Origin: Bryobacterales bacterium
GTDB lineage: Bacteria; Acidobacteriota; Terriglobia; Bryobacterales; Bryobacteraceae
Assembly (NCBI GenBank): GCA_947446025.1
Contig: CANFEY010000034.1
Span: 1-49,009 of the forward strand
Length of the DNA: 49,009 bases
Direction: 5' to 3'
A program made the translations under genes and the position numbers. The notes under the pieces are model-generated. The model ran no database searches and was not told where the DNA came from. It worked only from the letters and a program-made list of their open reading frames with translations. Below, piece by piece: positions 1-7,683 of this stretch; the first letter of the stretch is position 1; every line of letters starts with the position of its first letter.

Positions 1-147
1 AACGTTCTCCTTGGTGCGCGTCACGAAGAACGCCGCGGCGAGCGTCAGCCGGTACAGTCGCTCAAAGTCGAGATACCCACGATCCATCACGTAGAAGGCG
101 CCGGCCTCTGGCGAGATCTGATCCAGGATGTTCACGTCATGCACTTT
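1..147 (-). pseudogene. IS4-family transposase fragment (window-edge remnant)
   Basis: Read on the minus strand, bases 144 to 1 form 48 open codons that look like the catalytic core of an IS4-family DDE transposase: a VHDVNILD segment, then GAFYVMDRGYLDFERLY and FFVTRTKEN. The DRGY-x-DF-x-x-L stretch is characteristic of that family. The match fades at about base 145, exactly where the PA14 domain of the plus-strand gene begins. The N-terminal part of the transposase is therefore missing, and no terminal inverted repeat is visible. The fragment continues out of the window to the left. It is either an IS remnant left by a deletion or a misjoin in the assembly. Confidence 0.7.
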
Positions 148-3100
148 GTAGAGGCGCCTGTCACGGGCGCCTACAAGTTGGCGACGTACTCCAACGCAGG
201 CATCCGCGTTTGGCTCAGCGGAACTCTGATCATCGACAACTGGCCCACTCACAAGACCACGAGGAATGCTTCGGCCCCTCTGAATCTGACCGCGAACCAG
301 CAGTACGACCTCAAGATCGAGTATCACGAGAGCGAGGGCTCCGCCGTAGCAAAGCTGCTGTGGAGTTATCCCGGTCAAGAAGAGCGAGTGATCCCGCAGG
401 CGCGCCTGCATTCGGATGCGGTCACACCCGCGGGGGCACCGCTCAATCTCAGCGAACTCGATCCCGTGCTCAGTGAAAACGGCTGGGGCCGCTATGAAAG
501 GGACCGCAGCAACGGAGAATCGCGCTACCGCGACGGACGCACCATTGAGATCAATGACGTGCAATACGGACGCGGCTTAGGCGTGCATGCAAAGTCCGAT
601 CTGCGCTACCAACTGTTCGGCAAGTTCAAGTCGTTCCTGGCCGACGTGGGCGTGGATGACGAAGTGGGACCAGGCGGAAGCGTGATCTTCGAAGTCTGGC
701 TGGATGGGACCCGCAAATTCGTCAGCCCCTTGCTCAAGGGAACTGACCCCGCAGTTCCGGTGTCCTTGGACCTGACCGGTGTAAACGAGCTGAAGCTCAT
801 CGTGCTCGATGGCGGCGACGGCATCACACGCGACCATGCCGACTGGGCAGGCGCGCGCGTGTCCATGGCTTCCATCCAGAATCCGAATCCACCGCCGCAA
901 CCCCCCGGAACCCCCACCGGCCTCACCGCTGCACCCGGCAACGCACAAGTCTCTCTGGCCTGGAATACGGTGACCGGAGCCACCAGCTACGCAGTCTTCC
1001 GCGGGCCGTCTGCCGCCACCACGGTCCCCTATGCTTCCGGAATTGCGCTGGCTAGCTTCAAGAATCTCAACGCCACCAACGGCACGATGTACTACTATCG
1101 CGTGGCCGCTGTGAACGGCAACCTGATGGGTGTTGCCTCGGCACCTGCGAACGCGATGCCGCAAGGCGCGCCCGTGCCCCCGCCTCCAGCCATTCCAACA
1201 GGCCTGGCCGCCACCGCGGGCAATGCGCAAGTCTCCTTGCAATGGAACACCGTGACGGGAGCCACCGGCTACCGCCTCTTCCGCTCTATGTCCTCCAGCT
1301 TGCAGGGCGATCAGATTTGGTCCGGTGCGGCCGCCACGTTCCTGAACACTGGCCTGACCAACGGCACCATGTATTTTTATCGGGTCGCGGCCACCAGCGC
1401 GAACGGCAGCAGCACTCCCTCCGCTCCGGTGAATGCGATGCCCACTGCGCCGCCCGCTCCGCCTCCTCCAGCCATCCCCACAGGCTTGGCCGCCACCCCT
1501 GGCAACGCGCAAGTCTCCCTGCTGTGGAACCCCGTCAGCGGTGCCACCGGCTACACGCTGTTCCGCTCCACCGTGCAAGGCACGCAGGGCGCGGCGGTGA
1601 TCAGCAACCAGCCCGCCACAACCTTCCTCAACACCGGGCTGACCAACGGGACCACGTACTTCTATAGCGTGGCCGCCGTGAACGCAAACGGCAGCAGTCT
1701 GGCCTCCGCGCAAGTCACTGCGAAACCGGCGGCACCCCCAGCCCCCCCCGCGCCCACCGGCCTCACCGCGACCCCGGGCAATGCCGAGGTCACCCTGGTC
1801 TGGGCCGCATCCACCGGCGCGGTCAGCTACAACATCTACCGTTCCACGGTCACAAACGGACAAGGCGACGTCCCCGTGGTCACCGGAATCACCGCGCTCA
1901 CCTTCAAGGACACTGGGTTGGTCAACAACACCACCTACTACTACAAGGTGTCCGCCGTGAACGCGAATGGGACCGGTCCGCTATCCGCGCAGGCGAGTGC
2001 GAAGCCCGTGCTGCCGCCCGTTCCCGTGGCACCCACTGGCCTGAGCGCCACCGGCGGCAACGCGCAGGTGACGCTGAGCTGGATCGCGGCACCCACCGCC
2101 GTTACCTATAACGTCTACCGCGGCACCACCACCAACGGCCAGGGCGATGTGCCGCTGGCTTCCGGACTCACCGTGCTCAACTATCTGGACACCACGGCGG
2201 TGAACGGCACCACGTACTACTACAAGATCGCCGGCGTGAACCCCTCCGGCATCGGCGCGCGGACCGCGGCAGTCAGTGCCGTGCCCACTCCGCCCGCCAC
2301 CGTGCTCACCCCCGAACAGATGAGCGCCTTCAAATTCCTGCGCCAGTCCACCTGGGGTCCCACTCCCGCGCTCATGAACCGCGTGGTCCAAGTGGGCAAG
2401 AGCGCCTTCCTTGACGAGCAGTTCGCGCTGCCCGCAACCGCGTATCCGCAGGCGCTGGTAACCATGCCGAACATGGAACTGGTCAGCGAGCAGTTCTTCC
2501 AGAACGCGCTGCAAGGCCCGGATCAACTGCGCCAGCGCGTGGCCTGGGCACTCAGTCAGATCTGGGTCGTGAGCGCCATCAAGGTCGATAACACCCACGC
2601 CATGGTGCCTTACATCCGAATCCTGGAGAACGGAGCCTTCGGCAACGTGCGTACCGTGCTGGAGCAAGTCACCCTCAGCGCGGCCATGGGTGAGTTCCTC
2701 GATATGGTCAACAACCGCAAGGCCTTCGGCACGGCACCCAACATCGTGATGCCGAACGAGAACTTTGCACGCGAGTTGCTCCAGTTGTTCACCCTCGGCT
2801 TGACCGGCCTTGGTCAGGACGGCACGCCGACCGCAACGCCAGCCTACACCCAGGACGACATCCTGGAACTCTCCCGCGTCCTTACAGGCTGGACCTACGG
2901 CGGCACCACTACGGACACCAAGTGGGAACTCCCCATGATCCCCGTGCCCAGCCGGCACGACATGGGAGCCAAGACCGTCCTAGGCGCGACTTTCCCTGCC
3001 AACCAAACCACGGAGGCGGATCTGAGACAGGCACTTGATCTGATCTTCAACCATCCGAACATGGGACCCTTCCTCTCCAAACAGCTCATCCAGAAACTGG

Positions 3101-3717
3101 TGAAGTCGAACCCCAGCCCCGCCTACATCGGACGCGTATCGGCGGTCTTCGCCAACAACGGCCAAGGCGTGCGCGGCGACCTGAGGGCAATTGTCCGCGC
3201 GATCCTCATGGACGCGGAAGCCTCCGCCGTTCCCAACTCCGGCAAGTTCTCCGAACCCGCGTTGTTCCTCACCACGCTGGCCCGGGGACTCAACTCCACT
3301 GTCATCGATCATCCCTACATGACCGACTTCTCACAGGACATGTCGCAGCGCATCTGGTTCGCGCCCAGCGTGTTCAACTACTTCTCGCCCAGCTACCGCC
3401 TGAACGGCGTCCTGGGACCCGAGTTGCAGATCTGGTCCACCGCCACGGCGATGACCCGGTCGAACTTCGTCGCGGCGCTGGTCAACGGCGGCTTCGGAAC
3501 CAATTTCACTGTGGATCTGACCCCGTACCTGGCCGTGGCTGGGAATCCGGCGGCGCTGGTGGATGAAGCCAACGCGCGGCTGATGGGCGGAACCATGGGC
3601 CCGGAAATGCGCCAAGCCATCCTTACGGCGCTGCTTCCGGTTACCAACAATACAAGCCGCGTCCGCACCACACTCTACCTGGTCGCGTCTTCCATGCAGT
3701 ACCAGGTAGAACACTAG
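139..3717 (+). CDS. DUF1800 surface protein with partial PA14, NPCBM and five FN3 domains
   Basis: This is a large secreted-type protein (1192 residues from the first ATG). The domains in order are a PA14 C-terminal part (about 4-95), an NPCBM-like carbohydrate-binding domain (about 103-245, with GLGVHAKSDLRY), five fibronectin type III repeats starting near residues 260, 353, 447, 540 and 632 and joined by Pro-rich linkers, and a C-terminal DUF1800 domain from about 722. DUF1800 hallmarks are STWGPTP, NENFARELLQLFTLG and LTGW. There is no signal peptide: the PA14 start and the leader are replaced by transposase sequence, and the frame stays open to the window edge, so ATG 139 may not be a natural start. 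The DUF1501 partner follows 28 bp downstream. DUF1800 has no proven activity. Such pairs are common in Acidobacteriota and Planctomycetota and are probably involved in envelope or polysaccharide functions (inference). Confidence 0.85.
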   Translation: MHFVEAPVTGAYKLATYSNAGIRVWLSGTLIIDNWPTHKTTRNASAPLNLTANQQYDLKIEYHESEGSAVAKLLWSYPGQEERVIPQARLHSDAVTPAGAPLNLSELDPVLSENGWGRYERDRSNGESRYRDGRTIEINDVQYGRGLGVHAKSDLRYQLFGKFKSFLADVGVDDEVGPGGSVIFEVWLDGTRKFVSPLLKGTDPAVPVSLDLTGVNELKLIVLDGGDGITRDHADWAGARVSMASIQNPNPPPQPPGTPTGLTAAPGNAQVSLAWNTVTGATSYAVFRGPSAATTVPYASGIALASFKNLNATNGTMYYYRVAAVNGNLMGVASAPANAMPQGAPVPPPPAIPTGLAATAGNAQVSLQWNTVTGATGYRLFRSMSSSLQGDQIWSGAAATFLNTGLTNGTMYFYRVAATSANGSSTPSAPVNAMPTAPPAPPPPAIPTGLAATPGNAQVSLLWNPVSGATGYTLFRSTVQGTQGAAVISNQPATTFLNTGLTNGTTYFYSVAAVNANGSSLASAQVTAKPAAPPAPPAPTGLTATPGNAEVTLVWAASTGAVSYNIYRSTVTNGQGDVPVVTGITALTFKDTGLVNNTTYYYKVSAVNANGTGPLSAQASAKPVLPPVPVAPTGLSATGGNAQVTLSWIAAPTAVTYNVYRGTTTNGQGDVPLASGLTVLNYLDTTAVNGTTYYYKIAGVNPSGIGARTAAVSAVPTPPATVLTPEQMSAFKFLRQSTWGPTPALMNRVVQVGKSAFLDEQFALPATAYPQALVTMPNMELVSEQFFQNALQGPDQLRQRVAWALSQIWVVSAIKVDNTHAMVPYIRILENGAFGNVRTVLEQVTLSAAMGEFLDMVNNRKAFGTAPNIVMPNENFARELLQLFTLGLTGLGQDGTPTATPAYTQDDILELSRVLTGWTYGGTTTDTKWELPMIPVPSRHDMGAKTVLGATFPANQTTEADLRQALDLIFNHPNMGPFLSKQLIQKLVKSNPSPAYIGRVSAVFANNGQGVRGDLRAIVRAILMDAEASAVPNSGKFSEPALFLTTLARGLNSTVIDHPYMTDFSQDMSQRIWFAPSVFNYFSPSYRLNGVLGPELQIWSTATAMTRSNFVAALVNGGFGTNFTVDLTPYLAVAGNPAALVDEANARLMGGTMGPEMRQAILTALLPVTNNTSRVRTTLYLVASSMQYQVEH

Positions 3718-3745
3718 AGCAGCTACTCAAAAGGAGAAAACAACT

Positions 3746-5119
3746 ATGAAATCACGACGTGAATTCCTCAAGAAATGCTGCGCGCTAGGAGCAGCCGGCA
3801 CCGCCGCGCACATCACCCGCTTCGGCCTGATGACCGCCAACGCCCAAACCGGTACGCCTTACAAGGCGCTGGTGTGCATCTTCATGAACGGCGGCAACGA
3901 TTCGAACAACATGATCGTGCCGCTCAACACCAATGCGGCGCTGCATCCCGCCACCACGGCCAGCTACGCCGCCGCGCGCGGTGCCATTGCGCTGAGCCCC
4001 GCCAGTGTTCTGCCGGTCACCGGCGGAGCCTTGCAATACGGATTGCATCCGGCCTTGACCAACATCCGCAATCTGTACACTGCCGGCAAGGCCGCCGCGG
4101 TCCTCAACGTCGGCACGTTGGTCGGGCCGATGACCGTCGCCCAGGCCAGGTCAAGCACGCCGCCCTTCCCCATTCCGCGCAACTTGTACTCGCATTCCGA
4201 TCAAACCCAGCAGTGGCAAACGGCGAATCCCACCGTGGCTGGGGGAACCGGCTGGGGCGGTCGCATTACCGACGCCATCGCGGTCGGCACGCCCTTCCCC
4301 GCCGGCGTCTCGGTGTCCGGCAACTCCGGCTTGCTCACCGGCGTGCAAACCAGCGGCGTGACCATCGCCCCCGGCTCTAACTTCGGACTCAACGGCTTCG
4401 GGACCGATGCCGCCTCGCAAGCCCGCTTCACCGCCATGCAGCAGATTCTCACCTTCGATAGCGGCGTGCAGCTGATCTCCTCCAGCGCGGGCGTGTTAGG
4501 CAGGGCCGTGACCTCCGCTGTCGAAATCAACCGGGCGCTCACAGGCGGCACCCCTCTCACCACCGTTTTCCCGAACTCCGGCCTGGGCCAGCAACTCTCC
4601 CAAGTGGCGAAGATCATTCAGGTCCGCGGCGCGCTCGGCATGGACCGTCAGATCTTCTTCGCCAGCATCGGCGGATTCGACAATCACAGCAACCTGCTCA
4701 ATGATCAGCAGGGCCTGCTGGCCACCATCGACGCCGCTGTGGGCGCGTTCCAGGCAGCACTGGTCGAACTCGCCATCGAACAGAACGTCGTCACCTTCAC
4801 TGAATCCGAATTCAACCGCACCATGAATTCCAACGGCACCGCCGGCAGCGACCACGCCTGGGGCGGCCACCACTTCATCATCGGCGGTCCGGTCATAGGC
4901 AACAACGTCTACGGAACGCTTCCCAACCCCGCCCTGGGCGGCCCCAGTGACATGGGCAATCGCGGCCTGTGGCTGCCGACGCTTTCGCTGGACCAGTACG
5001 GCGCCACCCTGGCCTCCTGGTTCGGCGTCCCCGACGCCGCGCTTACCGGGACGCCCACGGCGGTGTTCCCCAACCTCGTGAACTTCCCCGTGGCATCCCG
5101 CAAGCTAGGGTTCCTGTGA
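3746..5119 (+). CDS. DUF1501 family protein, Tat-exported
   Basis: The 457-residue protein starts with a twin-arginine leader (SRREFLKK, then an Ala/Gly-rich stretch and TANAQ at about 30-34), so it is probably exported folded. The rest matches DUF1501, a family with an alkaline phosphatase/sulfatase-like fold. Visible family motifs are CIFMNGGNDSNN near residue 45, YSHSDQTQQWQ, FFASIGGFDNHSN, and TESEFNRTMNSNGTAGSDHAWGG, which carries likely metal ligands. A strong Shine-Dalgarno sequence (aaaggag) precedes the ATG. It is encoded just after the DUF1800 gene, the standard family pairing, and is probably translated from the same transcript. The substrate is unknown. Confidence 0.88.
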   Translation: MKSRREFLKKCCALGAAGTAAHITRFGLMTANAQTGTPYKALVCIFMNGGNDSNNMIVPLNTNAALHPATTASYAAARGAIALSPASVLPVTGGALQYGLHPALTNIRNLYTAGKAAAVLNVGTLVGPMTVAQARSSTPPFPIPRNLYSHSDQTQQWQTANPTVAGGTGWGGRITDAIAVGTPFPAGVSVSGNSGLLTGVQTSGVTIAPGSNFGLNGFGTDAASQARFTAMQQILTFDSGVQLISSSAGVLGRAVTSAVEINRALTGGTPLTTVFPNSGLGQQLSQVAKIIQVRGALGMDRQIFFASIGGFDNHSNLLNDQQGLLATIDAAVGAFQAALVELAIEQNVVTFTESEFNRTMNSNGTAGSDHAWGGHHFIIGGPVIGNNVYGTLPNPALGGPSDMGNRGLWLPTLSLDQYGATLASWFGVPDAALTGTPTAVFPNLVNFPVASRKLGFL

Positions 5120-5137
5120 TGCCGCTAAACTGGTGAC

Positions 5138-5842
5138 ATGAATCTGAAGAACGCAACAGCTCTAGTCACCGGCGGCAGCTCAGGCATCGGACAAGGAATC
5201 GCCGAAGCCCTCATCGCCGCAGGCGCGCGCGTCGCCATCACAGGACGCAACAAAGCGCGCCTCGACGAAGCCGCAAAATCCATAGGAGCCGTCGCCATCC
5301 ACGCCGACGTCTCCAAGGAAGCCGACGTCCAACGCACCATGCAAGAGGCGCTAGCCCAATTCGGCCACCTCGACATCCTTGTCAACAACGCTGGCCTCGG
5401 AACATTCAAGCCGCTGCTTGAAATGGACCTGGCCGGCTTCGAACGCACCTTCGCCACCAACGTCACCGGTGCCATGCTGATGGCCCGCGAAGCCGCGAAG
5501 CACTTCGCCGAGCGTAAGCAAGGCAACATCGTCAACATCGGCTCCACTGCCTCCCATCGCGGCGCGCCCAACGGCACCGCCTACTACGCCAGCAAGTTCG
5601 CCCTCCGCGGCATGACCGAATGCTGGCGCGCCGAACTGCGCAAGTTCAACATCCGCGTCATGCTAGTCAACCCCTCGGAAGTCATCACCAACTTCGGCGC
5701 GGCGGCAGGCATCGCCATGAAGCCGAACCCAAGCAAGTTGCAGTCTTCCGACATAGGCCACGCCGTCCGCCAGGTCCTAGAAATGGACAGCCGCGGCTTC
5801 ACCACCGAACTCACCGTGTTCGCCACCAACCCAATCGACTAG
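5138..5842 (+). CDS. SDR-family NAD(P)-dependent oxidoreductase
   Basis: This is a classical short-chain dehydrogenase/reductase of 234 residues. Visible are the Rossmann motif TGGSSGIG (residues 11-18), NNAG (83-86), a catalytic Ser in NIGSTAS (136 or 139) and YxxxK (Tyr149, Lys153). The length fits a single-domain cytosolic enzyme. GRN after the second strand (residues 37-39) suggests NADP(H) preference through the Arg, which is an inference. The gene lies 18 bp after the DUF1501 stop on the same strand but has no functional link to it that I can see. The FabG/3-ketoacyl reductase-like type is likely, but the substrate cannot be assigned. Confidence 0.85.
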   Translation: MNLKNATALVTGGSSGIGQGIAEALIAAGARVAITGRNKARLDEAAKSIGAVAIHADVSKEADVQRTMQEALAQFGHLDILVNNAGLGTFKPLLEMDLAGFERTFATNVTGAMLMAREAAKHFAERKQGNIVNIGSTASHRGAPNGTAYYASKFALRGMTECWRAELRKFNIRVMLVNPSEVITNFGAAAGIAMKPNPSKLQSSDIGHAVRQVLEMDSRGFTTELTVFATNPID

Positions 5843-5877
5843 CGGTCCCCCCGGCCGCTCCCCCCCCAGCCGGCCCC

Positions 5878-5917
5878 CCCCAGCACTGAACGGCGACCAT
5901 AAGGGAGCCGACAGACG
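5878..5917 (-). repeat. Dispersed approximately 40 bp repeat, copy A (inverted)
   Basis: The minus strand here matches two plus-strand copies at 34264-34303 and 45140-45179. It shares CGTCTGTCGGCTCCCT and GGTCGCCGTTCAGTGCTGGG, with two mismatches between those blocks. The copy lies between the SDR gene and the small hypothetical gene and ends one base before the latter's ATG (5919). The preceding 5843-5880 holds several runs of 6-9 cytosines (ccggccgctcccccccc type) with no coding sense. Confidence 0.75.
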
Positions 5918-5918
5918 G

Positions 5919-6374
5919 ATGCTACTCATCCAAATCACCAAACGACCCGACGGCGCAGGCCTCCTCCGCTGCACCCGCCCCGACGGCTCCGTCACTTGGC
6001 AGAAGCAAAACCGTCACGCCGCCCACTTCGCACTCCACGACCTAACCCACTACGCCGTGGAAACCACCCTAAGCGCAAGACGAGGCTTCTTCGGCCTGGT
6101 AGCCGAAGGCTGGGAAATCGAAGACACCACCGGCAAAGGCACGCGCGGCCCCTTGCCCCCCGAAGCCCTCGAGATCGAACAAATCGTCGGCCTCTTCGAC
6201 ACCGAGCGCGCTAGCGGCACCATCTGGGCCCTGGTCGAATTCCACGAATTCGGTGGCGAAGCCGCGCGCAGGTTGACCGCCGAACAAATCGCCGCCATCC
6301 GCACGAAGCGCAGTGAGTTGTTCCACCGATGGGCCGAAGTTCCTGCCGGTGACGCCCTGGATCTCACCATCTAG
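5919..6374 (+). CDS. Hypothetical protein (151 aa)
   Basis: I do not recognise a named domain. The protein is a soluble alpha/beta-looking 151-residue chain. It begins with a beta-rich segment (LLIQITKRPDGAGLLRCTRP), then has HFALHDLTHYAVET with closely spaced His/Asp residues that could bind metal, a central EGWEIEDT segment, and a helical C-terminus. It has no signal peptide or membrane segment. The start is uncertain: there is no Shine-Dalgarno sequence, and the ATG sits at the edge of a dispersed repeat. Its stop codon shares the bases CTAG with the stop of the convergent ankyrin gene. The amino-acid composition and frame look like a genuine gene. Confidence 0.65.
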   Translation: MLLIQITKRPDGAGLLRCTRPDGSVTWQKQNRHAAHFALHDLTHYAVETTLSARRGFFGLVAEGWEIEDTTGKGTRGPLPPEALEIEQIVGLFDTERASGTIWALVEFHEFGGEAARRLTAEQIAAIRTKRSELFHRWAEVPAGDALDLTI

Positions 6375-6925
6375 CCGGTCGCAGGTCCGGAACCTGCGCC
6401 ACCCAACATCTCAATCACCTGCTCGTGCAAGCCGCCCGGCTTGCGCGCAGCCATTCCATGCTGAGCCCACCCCAGCGGCGTGGCCTTGTAGCGCCCATCC
6501 GCCACATCCGCCCGAGCCCCCGCATCCAGCAACCCCTTCACCAACCTAGCCAGCCCCATGTGCGCGGCCCAATGCAGCGGAGTCTCCCCCGTTGATCCAA
6601 TCCGATTCGGGTCCGCGCCCGCCTCAAGCAACCGCAACCCCACATCCTCCACGCCAAGACTCGCCGCCGCATGCAGCGGAGTCTCGTTGTTCTCCACGCT
6701 CCCGTTCGAATCCGCGCCCGCGGCCAGCAGCGCCTCCGCCAACGGCAGCGCGGCCTCCTTCGCAATCGATCCATCAAAGCACTTGTCACAGACATAGTGC
6801 AGCGGATGCGTACGTAGATGTCCGCGGATGCCCCACACGATCAACTCATTCGCCGACCCAGCCGCCGCCAGAATCTCCCGCAGAGCCGCCGCGTCCCCTC
6901 GATCAATCGCGTTCTTCACGCTCAT
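6371..6925 (-). CDS. Ankyrin-repeat protein
   Basis: This 184-residue protein is built almost entirely of ankyrin repeats. The clearest are about 79-111 (ETPLHAAASLGVEDV..LLEAGADPN), 112-144 (ETPLHWAAHMGLARLV..LLDAGARAD) and a partial one from 145. A degenerate repeat lies at about 36-75, containing HYVCDKC. It has no signal peptide, so it probably acts as a cytosolic protein-binding scaffold. The start ATG overlaps the stop of the DDAH-like gene (ATGA), indicating translational coupling as the last gene of the M20 - DDAH - ankyrin operon. The binding partner is unknown; the upstream hydrolase is the obvious candidate (inference). Confidence 0.85.
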   Translation of the reverse strand: MSVKNAIDRGDAAALREILAAAGSANELIVWGIRGHLRTHPLHYVCDKCFDGSIAKEAALPLAEALLAAGADSNGSVENNETPLHAAASLGVEDVGLRLLEAGADPNRIGSTGETPLHWAAHMGLARLVKGLLDAGARADVADGRYKATPLGWAQHGMAARKPGGLHEQVIEMLGGAGSGPATG

Positions 6926-7683
6926 AGGCTTGCCTCAAACAACAAGCTCATGCACGTCACACCCGCATCCGCCTTGATCAACTCCGACGTATCCACCGTG
7001 CGCACCGCGTAGCCCCGAGCTTCCAGCATCGCCTGCGTCTGCGGATAAGAGGTCGGCATCAGCAGCGTGGTGCCCACACGCAGCACATTCGCGGCATGCG
7101 GCTCCACTACGTCCACGAACTGCACGCCGCAGAACGCGTCCATGTCCAGCCACGCCCGATTCGCCAACACCACGCCGTCACCCAAATGGCAGCACGCGCT
7201 CTTCAAGTGCAGACAGCCGCGCACCTCCACCGGCGTCACCCAATACCCGAACGGAGCGGTCAACTGCGCCAGCTGCTGCAAGCCCGCGATGTTGGTCCGC
7301 TGCGACAAGCCCACGTACAGCGTCTTGCCGATCCGCATCATGTCGCCGCCCTCCAGCGTGCCGGGTGCCTTTATTCGCAGTAGCTCCCGGTACCCTGCAA
7401 CCGCCTCGGCCAGGCCGGCTTCTTCTCCCCGCCGCGACTCCGCTCCCAAGCGCGTCACAATCGCGACTTCATCCAGCACCACGACAGGATCTTCCACGAA
7501 CACGCAGTCCGGGTGCTCGTCCAGCGCTGGCAAGGCCTCCACGCGCCAGCCCAGTTCCGCCAGGGCAGCTTCGTACGCCGCGTGTTGCGCCCGTGCCAGT
7601 GCCACATCAATCGGCTGCCGCTCTTGAAACGAAACCTCGCATTTCGCCAGTTTCGAACTCACGCCCCGCGTGATGGCGAGCAT
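6922..7683 (-). CDS. Dimethylarginine dimethylaminohydrolase-like (DDAH) amidinotransferase-fold enzyme
   Basis: The 253-residue protein belongs to the guanidino-group-modifying superfamily with the DDAH/arginine deiminase fold. Expected DDAH features are present: FVEDP (Glu64/Asp65), LEGGD (110-114), a catalytic His in GCLHLKSAC (His159) and the nucleophilic Cys near the C-terminus in AGVTCMSL (Cys244). DDAHs hydrolyse methylated arginine to citrulline plus a methylamine, and related bacterial enzymes act on other guanidines. The exact substrate here is inferred only from family size and motifs. The ATG directly abuts the TAG of the upstream M20 peptidase, and the stop overlaps the ankyrin start, so all three genes are one operon. 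Confidence 0.87.
   Translation of the reverse strand: MLAITRGVSSKLAKCEVSFQERQPIDVALARAQHAAYEAALAELGWRVEALPALDEHPDCVFVEDPVVVLDEVAIVTRLGAESRRGEEAGLAEAVAGYRELLRIKAPGTLEGGDMMRIGKTLYVGLSQRTNIAGLQQLAQLTAPFGYWVTPVEVRGCLHLKSACCHLGDGVVLANRAWLDMDAFCGVQFVDVVEPHAANVLRVGTTLLMPTSYPQTQAMLEARGYAVRTVDTSELIKADAGVTCMSLLFEASL

Noticed and set aside
577-1863. 428-codon Gly/Arg-rich minus-strand frame
   Set aside because: It mirrors the FN3 repeats of the DUF1800 protein; its repetitiveness comes from that array.
1081-2280. Tandem DNA repeats of about 280 bp that could suggest a satellite or CRISPR-like array
   Set aside because: The period matches FN3 domain length in frame, with diverged copies and no spacers; they are protein-coding repeats.
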